64,000 bases of DNA, taken from assembly GCA_964512105.1 (NCBI GenBank), contig CAZEGI010000002.1, forward strand, positions 68,560-132,559, read 5' to 3'. The stretch comes from CAZEGI01 sp964512105. GTDB taxonomy: Archaea > Altiarchaeota > Altiarchaeia > IMC4 > CAZEGI01. Both the position numbers and the translations under genes were made by a program. The notes beneath the pieces were generated by a model. That model made no database searches and was not told where the DNA came from. It saw nothing but the letters and a program-made list of their open reading frames with translations. This document shows positions 51,314 to 58,661 of this stretch, piece after piece. The first letter of the stretch is position 1, and every line of letters begins with the position of its first letter.

Positions 51314-52179
51314 GATACGCATTCTTCATTGGTTGCACCACGCCGGTAAGGGCACTCAACTACGAGCTTTCGACACGAAAGGTCGCTGAAAAGTTGGGTG
51401 TGGAACTTGTAGATGTTCCTGAGTTCAGCTGTTGTGGTTTCCCTTTGAAGGCACTTAGCGACGAGCGTGCGCTTGCGATAGCGGTCAACAATCTTGCGAT
51501 AGCAGAGGAAAAGGGATTGGACGTATGCACGGTTTGCAGTGCGTGCGCCTCATTTCTCACGGAGGCAAACAGGCAGTTCAAAGAAAACAAAGCCTTTAGA
51601 AAAATTGCGGAAAACATACTGAAAGAACTTGGGAGGACATACAGCGGAAAAGTTGTTGTAAAACATTTCGCACGTGTCCTGTACGAGGATGTCGGGATCG
51701 AAAAGATCAGAAAAAACATCAAAAAACCGCTTGCTTTGAATGTCGCGGTTCACTACGGTTGCCATTACCTGAAGCCGTCAAGAATCTACAAGAAGTTCGA
51801 TGATCCTGAAGCGCCAAAGACGCTTGACGAACTTGTTGCGGTAACCGGTGCGAAATCCGTTGACTATGGAAAGAAAAAACAGTGCTGCGGCGGTGGAATT
51901 TTGGGTATAAATGAACAGATTGCGCTGACACTTTCAAAGGAGAAACTTGACGATGTAAAAAATTCAAAGGCCGACGCAATGGTGCTGATATGTCCCTTCT
52001 GCAGCATAATGTACGATGTCAACCAGAGAAAAATCGAATCGAATTTTGAAACGGAATACAGAATTCCGGTCTTGTATTATCCGCAGCTGTTGGGATTGGC
52101 GTTGGGCTTGAAGAAAGAGGAACTAAGTTTCGATATCAACCGCGTCAAGGTTGACTCATTGCTGGAGAGGCTGAAATGA
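51310..52179 (+). CDS. hdrB: Heterodisulfide reductase subunit B (HdrB)
   Basis: 289 residues with two CCG domains. The first has FIGCTTPVRALNYE at the N-terminus, FSCCGFPLKA near 37 and CTVCSACASFL near 75; the second has HYGCHYLKP near 150, KQCCGGGILG near 190 and ICPFCSIMYD near 225. In HdrB these cysteines hold two noncubane [4Fe-4S] clusters that reduce a disulfide. Methanogens use CoM-S-S-CoB; in a non-methanogen the physiological disulfide or acceptor is unknown. Confidence 0.94.
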   Translation: MRYAFFIGCTTPVRALNYELSTRKVAEKLGVELVDVPEFSCCGFPLKALSDERALAIAVNNLAIAEEKGLDVCTVCSACASFLTEANRQFKENKAFRKIAENILKELGRTYSGKVVVKHFARVLYEDVGIEKIRKNIKKPLALNVAVHYGCHYLKPSRIYKKFDDPEAPKTLDELVAVTGAKSVDYGKKKQCCGGGILGINEQIALTLSKEKLDDVKNSKADAMVLICPFCSIMYDVNQRKIESNFETEYRIPVLYYPQLLGLALGLKKEELSFDINRVKVDSLLERLK

Positions 52180-54143
52180 AAAAACATCCGAGAACCGGCG
52201 TTTACATCTGCGAATGTGGCCATAACATTGGTGGGGTGGTGGATGTAAAAAAGGTCACCGAATATGCCAAGACGCTTCCTCCGGTCGTTGTTGCAAGGTA
52301 CAACAAATACACATGCAGCGAACTCGGCCAGAGCTCGATAGCAAAGGACATAAGGGACCACAAGCTGGAGCGCGTTGTCGTCGCGTCATGTTCGCCGTCG
52401 CTGCACGAGCACATATTCCAGAAGGTTCTTGAGGGTTCCGGTTTGAATCCGTATCTATTCGAGATGGTGAACATCCGCGAGCAGTGTTCGTGGGTTCACC
52501 ACAACGAGCCGGAAAAGGCCACTGAAAAGGCGAAGGACCTTGTGAGGGCTGCTGTGATGCGGGCAACCCTGCTGGAGCCGCTGGAGAAACCTACCAAGAG
52601 CGTTGAAAAATCCGCGCTTGTAATCGGCGGCGGGATTGGGGGAATCTCCGCTGCGCTTTACCTTGCTAACAACGGCGTTAAAACGTACCTGGTCGAAAAG
52701 GAGCCGAGCATCGGTGGTCACATGGCGATGCTCGATAAAACTTTTCCGACTTTGGATTGTTCGCTCTGCATCCTGTCGCCGAGGATGGTCGAGGTCAGGC
52801 AGAACCCGAACATAGAACTCCTTGCAAATTCGGACGTTGTTGAAATCAGCGGAAGCGTTGGGGATTTCAGAGTAAAGATAAAAAAACGTCCGCGTTTCGT
52901 TGATCCCGATAAGTGCGTTGCATGCGGCGCGTGCAGTGCGAAGTGCCCCACGAAAGTCAAGGACGATTTCAATTTCGGATTCAGCGAAAGGAAGGCGATT
53001 TACATCCCATTCCCGCAGGCGGTTCCGAATTGTTATCTCATAGACAAAAACAATTGTTTGTATCTGAACAAGGGCGTATGCAGAATCTGCGAAAAAACCT
53101 GTGAAAGAAAGGCGATAGATTTCAACCAAAAAGAGGAGGTCATCGAGCTAAAGGCTGGTGCAATAGTTGTTGCAACAGGTTTCGATCTATTTGATGCATC
53201 CGAGAAAAAACAGTACGGTTACAAATGCTACCCGAATGTTATCTCGAATTTGGATTTTGAGAGATTGATAAACGCGAGCGGTCCGACCGACGGAAAACTG
53301 AAACGCCCAAGCGACGGAAAATCGCCGCAGAGCGTTGCGTTTATACAGTGCGTCGGTTCGAGGGACAAGAATACCGCGTCATACTGCTCAAGGGTTTGCT
53401 GCATGATCACCGTGAAACAGGCACTTCTGATAAAGGAAAAATATCCGGAAACAGAGGTTTTTGTTTATTATACGGATATGCGCACTCCAGGAAAGAACTT
53501 CGAGGAATTCTATGAAAAAGCCAGAAGCAAGGGAGTCGTTTTCATACGCGGCAAACCCGGAGAAATTACGGAATCCGCAGAAAGCAGACTAAGAATATTG
53601 GCTGAAGACATCGATTCAGGAATCCTGCTCGACAACGAGATTGATCTTGTTGTTCTTGCAGCAGGTTTGAGGCCGCCAAAAGAACTCCGCGATTTGGCAC
53701 AGAAACTCCACGCCAGCCTGAGTCCAGACGGTTTTTTGGCGGAAGCGCATCCCAAATTGCATCCCACGGAAACCAACATAGACGGAGTTTTTCTTGCAGG
53801 ATGCGTACAATTTCCAAAGGACATCCCAGACACCGTTGCAACCGCTGGAAATGCGGCGGCCGGTGTGCTAAACCTTCTCAACAAGGACAGGATAGAAGCG
53901 GAAAGTATCACCGCGTGGGTGGACATCAAAAAATGCAGCGGATGCGGTTCCTGCATCTTGGTCTGCCCATATGATGCAATATCACTGGATGAAGACGGAA
54001 AGGCGGTTGTTGACGAAATTGTTTGCAAAGGTTGCGGTTCATGTGTCGCCACGTGCCTATCCGGGGCAATACAGCAGCGGCACTATACGGATAAGCAGTT
54101 AATATCGCAATTAAAGGCGTTGTTGAAGGATGGAAAAGTTTGA
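52176..54143 (+). CDS. hdrA: Heterodisulfide reductase subunit A (HdrA), bifurcating flavoprotein
   Basis: 655 residues, standard single-copy HdrA length. Residues 1-140 hold an N-terminal Cys domain (VYICECGHNIGG, YTCSEL, VASCSPSLHEH). The FAD domain begins VIGGGIGGISAALYLA (149-164), with LDCSLCILSPRM near 190. Inserted ferredoxin-like Cys groups are CVACGACSAKCP near 247 and CRICEKTCERKA near 308. The C-terminal ferredoxin has CSGCGSCILVCP near 588 and CKGCGSCVATCL. HdrA is where flavin-based electron bifurcation takes place. Confidence 0.96.
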   Translation: MKKHPRTGVYICECGHNIGGVVDVKKVTEYAKTLPPVVVARYNKYTCSELGQSSIAKDIRDHKLERVVVASCSPSLHEHIFQKVLEGSGLNPYLFEMVNIREQCSWVHHNEPEKATEKAKDLVRAAVMRATLLEPLEKPTKSVEKSALVIGGGIGGISAALYLANNGVKTYLVEKEPSIGGHMAMLDKTFPTLDCSLCILSPRMVEVRQNPNIELLANSDVVEISGSVGDFRVKIKKRPRFVDPDKCVACGACSAKCPTKVKDDFNFGFSERKAIYIPFPQAVPNCYLIDKNNCLYLNKGVCRICEKTCERKAIDFNQKEEVIELKAGAIVVATGFDLFDASEKKQYGYKCYPNVISNLDFERLINASGPTDGKLKRPSDGKSPQSVAFIQCVGSRDKNTASYCSRVCCMITVKQALLIKEKYPETEVFVYYTDMRTPGKNFEEFYEKARSKGVVFIRGKPGEITESAESRLRILAEDIDSGILLDNEIDLVVLAAGLRPPKELRDLAQKLHASLSPDGFLAEAHPKLHPTETNIDGVFLAGCVQFPKDIPDTVATAGNAAAGVLNLLNKDRIEAESITAWVDIKKCSGCGSCILVCPYDAISLDEDGKAVVDEIVCKGCGSCVATCLSGAIQQRHYTDKQLISQLKALLKDGKV

Positions 54144-54537
54144 ACCAAGGATTGTGGGTTTTTTGTGCAGGTGGTGCTCATATGCAGGGGCAGACAACGC
54201 GGGAGTCTCAAGAATGGAGTATCCGCCAAACCTGCGGGTGATCAAGGTCATGTGTTCAAGCCGCATTAATCCGACAATAATACTAAAAGCTTTCAATGAG
54301 GGGGCGGACGGTGTCTTGATTGCTGGTTGCCATCCCGGCGACTGTCACTATGTGAAAGGAAATTACTTTACCAGGAGACGGATTGCATTGGTAAAAAAAC
54401 TCCTCGAATACGTCGGGATAGAACCAAAGCGGCTGAGGATTGAATGGGTTTCCGCATCCGAAGGGAATAAGTTCGCAGCCTTGGTAAAAGAAATGACAAA
54501 TGAGCTTAGGGAGTTAGGGCCTATAAAAAATGGATAA
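54130..54537 (+). CDS. mvhD: MvhD/FlxD-type [2Fe-2S] electron-transfer subunit
   Basis: 135 residues of the methyl-viologen-reducing hydrogenase delta-subunit family. It contains FLCRWCSYAGADNAG (C-x2-C near 14), VMCSSRINP near 40 and GADGVLIAGCHPGDCHY near 57. In known complexes MvhD docks to HdrA and receives electrons from a hydrogenase, formate dehydrogenase or FlxABC module. The gene overlaps hdrA by 14 bases. No [NiFe]-hydrogenase subunits (MvhA/MvhG) are nearby. Confidence 0.93.
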   Translation: MEKFEPRIVGFLCRWCSYAGADNAGVSRMEYPPNLRVIKVMCSSRINPTIILKAFNEGADGVLIAGCHPGDCHYVKGNYFTRRRIALVKKLLEYVGIEPKRLRIEWVSASEGNKFAALVKEMTNELRELGPIKNG

Positions 54538-55447
54538 ACAGGACGAGTTGAGAAAAAAGGCAAGAGGGCTCTTGGAGAGCAAAAAGGTCGAGCAGATTAT
54601 CGGTTATGCCAAGGGCTCAAACTCCACGAGAACGACGCCGAAATTCGTCAGCGACAAAAACAAAACCGAAGAACTTGTGTGGAATTCGTTCTGTACGAAT
54701 AATCTCACATCGTACCTCAAGGGCATCAAGAATAAAACTGCAATCGTCGTGAAAGGTTGTGATTCACGTGCATTGGTCGAGATGCTCAAGGCAAAACAGG
54801 TGGAAAGGGAAAATCTGTGCATAATCGGCGTCTGTTGTGACGGCATCGTTGATTCAGGGAAATTATTCCAAAAAATAAAATTTGATCCAAACAGGGACGA
54901 GGTCAAAGAAGATATTGAAAATTTGTTCATTCATAAAAACAAAATTTCAAAAAAAGACGTTTTGTTGGATAAGTGTTTGTTCTGCGAATACAAAATTCCG
55001 GTAATCTTTGATACTCTCATTGGAAAAGAAACAAAAGAAAGAATAAAGGACGAATTTCTGGACGTAAAAGAAATCGAAAAAATGTCTGCAGAGGGCAAGA
55101 AAAAATTCTGGAAAGGACAGTTTGAAAAATGTATCGGTTGTTTCGCCTGCAGGAACGTCTGCCCGATATGCTACTGCGAGAAATGCGTTTTGGAATCTCG
55201 GGATCCGGAACTGGTTTCCAGCGACGAGAATGACAGGTGGCTGTTCCATTTAGTGCGGGCGTATCATACGACCGGGAGGTGCGTAGATTGCGGGGAATGC
55301 GAGCGTGTTTGCCCGGTTAGAATACCCCTGAGAAAACTCTATAGGAAGTTGCAGAAAGACGTAAAAGAAGTGTTCGGATATTCGGCCGGCGTTGACCCTG
55401 AAGAGAAAAACGTGCTGATGGATTTCAAAATAGACGAGGAACCATGA
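54530..55447 (+). CDS. FrhB/FdhB-like Fe-S protein of the Hdr-Flx operon (FlxC position)
   Basis: 305 residues. The N-terminal 150 resemble the alpha/beta part of HdrA-associated FrhB/FdhB-like proteins (AIVVKGCDSRALVEMLKAK near 80; IIGVCCDGIVDSGK). Cys groups include CLFCEYKIP near 148, CIGCFACRNVCPICYCEKC near 203 and CVDCGECERVCPVRIPL near 250, indicating at least two [4Fe-4S] clusters. It probably carries electrons between the FlxB/FlxA-like proteins and MvhD/HdrA. The FlxC equivalence is by operon position, not clear homology. It overlaps both neighbours. Confidence 0.75.
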   Translation: MDKQDELRKKARGLLESKKVEQIIGYAKGSNSTRTTPKFVSDKNKTEELVWNSFCTNNLTSYLKGIKNKTAIVVKGCDSRALVEMLKAKQVERENLCIIGVCCDGIVDSGKLFQKIKFDPNRDEVKEDIENLFIHKNKISKKDVLLDKCLFCEYKIPVIFDTLIGKETKERIKDEFLDVKEIEKMSAEGKKKFWKGQFEKCIGCFACRNVCPICYCEKCVLESRDPELVSSDENDRWLFHLVRAYHTTGRCVDCGECERVCPVRIPLRKLYRKLQKDVKEVFGYSAGVDPEEKNVLMDFKIDEEP

Positions 55448-56460
55448 TGTACACTATTGACAAAAAACACTTCAAAAAATTTGTTGAGAACCTTATGAAT
55501 AGTTACGCGGTAATGGGCCCAGTGAAAAATGTTTCGTTCTCATCATTTGAAAAAATTAGTTCTGCACAGGATATTGACCTTGATTTTTGTAATACCCCGA
55601 TTCTAATAAAAGATTTGTTCCTTCCAAGAAACGAGGTAATTTTCAAATTCAAGGAAAAAAACAAACTTTTGGAATTCGAAATTCCGGCTGAAAAAGAAAA
55701 AAGACTCCTACTTGGTGTAAGACCATGCGATATGCAGGCGTTATTGTTGCTGGACAAGGTATACTCTGAAAACCCCGAGGATGAATATTTTTTGACTAAA
55801 CGAAAAAATACAATAATTGTTGGAATGGCGTGTCTTAATCCAGACCCCTACTGCTTCTGCACCTCTTTTGGAATCGGGCCATCAACAAGCACAGGGTTTG
55901 ATTTGTTCCTGACGGACATCGGTGACAAATACTTTGTCGAAGTTTTGACAGACAAAGGAAAGGAAATTTTGAATTTCGGGCTATTCAAAAAATCCACAAA
56001 AGACGACGAGAAACTGAAATTGGAAATTTCAGAAAAACTAAAGAACAAAATAACAAAAACCGCAAATACGAAAGACATTGAAAAGAAGCTTGAAAAAATG
56101 TTTAATGACCCTTATTGGAGCGAATTGTCACAAAAATGTGTTTCATGTTCGTTGTGTTCATTCCTATGTCCAACATGCTATTGTTTCGACGTTGTTGATG
56201 AATCATCGCTTTTCGGAAATTATGGTGAAAGAATAAGGTGCTGGGATTCGTGCCAGAGAAAGGAATTCCAGAGAATGGCGCTAGACCACAATCCAAGAGC
56301 GGAAAAAACCAACCGAGTGAAGCAGAGGTTCTATCACAAGTTCGACTATTTTGCGAAGAAGTACGGAGTGTTGGCGTGTACCGGGTGCGGCAGGTGTTTG
56401 AGGCATTGCCCCGTGGATTTAAGCATTCCTGACGTGATAAACGAGGTGCAGAAAAAATGA
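55444..56460 (+). CDS. Sulfhydrogenase beta-subunit/FlxB-like Fe-S protein
   Basis: 338 residues of the HydB/AsrA/FlxB family. GVRPCDMQALLLLDKVY near 98 and GMACLNPDPYCFCTSFG near 128 are typical, followed by C-terminal 4Fe-4S motifs CVSCSLCSFLCPTCYCF near 228 and CTGCGRCLRHCPVDLSI near 310. It forms the electron wire between an NAD(P)H-oxidising FlxA/HydG flavoprotein and the rest of the complex. It overlaps its neighbours by four bases on each side. Confidence 0.88.
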   Translation: MMYTIDKKHFKKFVENLMNSYAVMGPVKNVSFSSFEKISSAQDIDLDFCNTPILIKDLFLPRNEVIFKFKEKNKLLEFEIPAEKEKRLLLGVRPCDMQALLLLDKVYSENPEDEYFLTKRKNTIIVGMACLNPDPYCFCTSFGIGPSTSTGFDLFLTDIGDKYFVEVLTDKGKEILNFGLFKKSTKDDEKLKLEISEKLKNKITKTANTKDIEKKLEKMFNDPYWSELSQKCVSCSLCSFLCPTCYCFDVVDESSLFGNYGERIRCWDSCQRKEFQRMALDHNPRAEKTNRVKQRFYHKFDYFAKKYGVLACTGCGRCLRHCPVDLSIPDVINEVQKK

Positions 56461-57272
56461 AAAACCCGTACGTTCCGCAACCTGCGACCATAAAGGAAGT
56501 GAAAAAAGAAACGTCAGATGTCGTAACGTTGAAATTCAGTTTGGATAGCGGAAACTTAAATTACAAACCAGGCCAATTTCTAGAGGTCTCGGTTTTTGGA
56601 GTTGGCGAAGCTCCGATATCCATTGCATCCACACCGAACCAAAAGGAAATGGAATTAAGCGTGAAAAAGGTCGGTTCCGTAACTTCCGAGCTTCATAAAC
56701 TTTCAGTCGGCGACAAAATCTGGATTCGCGGGCCTTATGGAAATGGTTTTCCCATAGAGAAACTGAGGGGGAAGGACGTGATTTTTGTTGGCGGAGGTAT
56801 CGGTTTGCCACCGTTGCGCTCGCTGATAAATTACATGCTCAACAACCGCAAGGATTTTGGTAAGCTTTATATCCTCTATGGTGCAAGAACTCCTGCGGAT
56901 CTTGTATTCAGGGACGAACTTGAGGTGTGGAGAACCGGAAAGAATGTCGAAGTACATCTAACGGTGGACAAAGCAGTTGAGGGTTGGACGGGACACGTGG
57001 GTGTAGTGCCTAACCTACTCAAAAAAATCAAACCAGACATAAAGAAAACATATGCTGTAATATGCGGCCCGGAGATAATGATAAAATTCACTGTTAAGGC
57101 ACTGCTCGAGATGGGGTTTCCAGAAAATCAAATCATTTTTACGTTGGAGCGTATGATGAAGTGCGGAATCGGAAAGTGCGGGCGCTGCAACATCGGAAGC
57201 AAATACGTCTGCATTGATGGACCGGTTTTTTCGTATGATGAGATAAAAAAAGAGCAGGAGTTTAGGCTTTGA
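56457..57272 (+). CDS. NAD(P)H-oxidising flavoprotein, HydG/FlxA-like
   Basis: 271 residues of the ferredoxin-NADP reductase-like family (also related to PyrK). FAD-binding is marked by [20 protein letters not shown] near 38, the pyridine-nucleotide fold by [15 protein letters not shown] near 110 and CGPEIMIKF near 202, and a [2Fe-2S]-like site by [13 protein letters not shown] and YVCIDGPVF near 235-255. It is the likely entry point for NADH or NADPH electrons into the Hdr complex, taking the place of a hydrogenase. Its stop overlaps the convergent fumarase gene by 11 bases. Confidence 0.88.
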   Translation: MKNPYVPQPATIKEVKKETSDVVTLKFSLDSGNLNYKPGQFLEVSVFGVGEAPISIASTPNQKEMELSVKKVGSVTSELHKLSVGDKIWIRGPYGNGFPIEKLRGKDVIFVGGGIGLPPLRSLINYMLNNRKDFGKLYILYGARTPADLVFRDELEVWRTGKNVEVHLTVDKAVEGWTGHVGVVPNLLKKIKPDIKKTYAVICGPEIMIKFTVKALLEMGFPENQIIFTLERMMKCGIGKCGRCNIGSKYVCIDGPVFSYDEIKKEQEFRL

Positions 57273-57816
57273 TTTTGTCGTAAAGGTTATTCCCATACAT
57301 ATCTATCGCCACGAGCAGCGGTCCGAATTCTTCAACTTCTAACTCCCAGACCGCCTCCGGAATTCCGAACTCCAGCCAGTGAACCGCTTTGACTTTTTTT
57401 ATGTTCTCCGCTGCAAGTGCAGCGCACCCGCCGGTAAAAGCAAGATATACCGCATGATTTCTCATCTTTCCTACAACATCATCATTCATTCCACCCTTCC
57501 CTATAATCGCTCTGACACCACTCAAAGCCAGAAGTTTCGGTGTGAACCTATTCATGCGCGAACTTGTTGTCGGTCCAGCAGTCACCACCTCCCATCCCCT
57601 ATCTTTTCTCATTAATGGACCACAATGATAAATTACCGAATCATCAAGTTCGAATGGCAGTTTCTTTCCATTCTCAAGAAAATCCAGAATCCTTGCATGC
57701 GCCCTGTCGCGTGCAGTTAAAATAGTCCCGCTAATCACGACAAGATCGCCGGCCTTCAGTTTTTTTATATCCCCCTGCTTCAGTGGCATTTTCAGTTTTT
57801 TTATCGCACGTTCCAT
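57262..57816 (-). CDS. fumB: Class I fumarase-type hydratase, beta (C-terminal) subunit
   Basis: 184 residues. The conserved [18 protein letters not shown] near 26, YHCGPLM near 64, [12 protein letters not shown] near 80 and GKGGMNDD near 107 are typical of the C-terminal domain of class I fumarase and L-tartrate dehydratase. Together with the alpha subunit it hydrates fumarate to malate or the reverse. The gene overlaps the alpha subunit gene by 16 bases. Substrate (fumarate versus tartrate) cannot be settled by eye; fumarate is favoured. Confidence 0.9.
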   Translation of the reverse strand: MERAIKKLKMPLKQGDIKKLKAGDLVVISGTILTARDRAHARILDFLENGKKLPFELDDSVIYHCGPLMRKDRGWEVVTAGPTTSSRMNRFTPKLLALSGVRAIIGKGGMNDDVVGKMRNHAVYLAFTGGCAALAAENIKKVKAVHWLEFGIPEAVWELEVEEFGPLLVAIDMYGNNLYDKIKA

Positions 57817-58661
57817 TTTCCGTTCTCAAGTTTTGCAGTCGCTCTCCGGTCTGCCCAGCACTGTATGTTCACTGCGACTGGTAGTGATCCGGTATGCGTC
57901 GCCCCGATTTCAATCTGTACTGCCAATGCCGTCGTGTTACCCCCAAGCCCCATCGGTCCGATTCCTAGTTTGTTTATGTCCCCTAAAAGTTTTTCCTCAA
58001 GGTCAGCGATTTTCTTATTTTTGTTTTTTTCATCGAGTTTTCGAAGAAGTGCCTTTTTCGCAAGAAGCATAGCACCATCGGCATTGCTTCCAATCCCTAC
58101 ACCCACAATTATCGGCGGGCACGGATCACTACCCGCTTTTTTCACGGTTTCCAAAACAAAATTTTTTATTCCCTCAACCCCAGACGTCGGCAACAAAATT
58201 CCCAAAGCAGATTTGTTTTCGGAGCCCGTACCCTTGGTCATTACCGTGATTTCCAAAAAATCCTCATCATTAACCAGCTCATAATGCACAACCGGCATGT
58301 TCAGCCCGGTGTTGTCCCCGGAATTTTTTCTCGTTATTGGGTCAACCGCATTCGGTCTTAGCGGGATTTTCGTTGTCGCTTTTTTTACTACTTCTTCTAA
58401 CACTTCTTCAAAATTTATACCTGCGTACTTCGAGCCGAATTTAATAAAAAATACGGGTAAACCAGTGTCCTGACACATCGGAATTTTTTTCCTTCTCGCA
58501 AGCTCGACATTTTTCAGAATGTTCTCAAGCTGCATCCTTGCGATTTTTCCTTTCTCTTTCTTGTAGGCTTTCCGCAACGCGGCCTCGACATCTTTCGGGA
58601 GGTCGGTGACTGCTTTTCTCAAGAGTTCAATCACGATTGCCTCTAAATTCTTTTGCATCAT
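57801..58661 (-). CDS. fumA: Class I fumarase-type hydratase, alpha (N-terminal) subunit
   Basis: 286 residues. Cluster-ligand cysteines are expected in [11 protein letters not shown] near 61, [14 protein letters not shown] near 185 and the later CWADRRATA near 272. [12 protein letters not shown] near 112 and [17 protein letters not shown] near 233 are conserved. The oxygen-sensitive [4Fe-4S] hydratase fits an anaerobe. Its ATG overlaps the stop of the LUD/CCG gene by four bases, so hydratase and redox protein are cotranslated. Confidence 0.9.
   Translation of the reverse strand: MMQKNLEAIVIELLRKAVTDLPKDVEAALRKAYKKEKGKIARMQLENILKNVELARRKKIPMCQDTGLPVFFIKFGSKYAGINFEEVLEEVVKKATTKIPLRPNAVDPITRKNSGDNTGLNMPVVHYELVNDEDFLEITVMTKGTGSENKSALGILLPTSGVEGIKNFVLETVKKAGSDPCPPIIVGVGIGSNADGAMLLAKKALLRKLDEKNKNKKIADLEEKLLGDINKLGIGPMGLGGNTTALAVQIEIGATHTGSLPVAVNIQCWADRRATAKLENGKWNVR

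Noticed and set aside
50834..57272. Methanogenic heterodisulfide reductase with hydrogenase
   Set aside because: No MvhA/MvhG, Mcr or other methanogenesis genes are in the window; the last two genes are HydB/HydG (Flx)-type and point to NAD(P)H.
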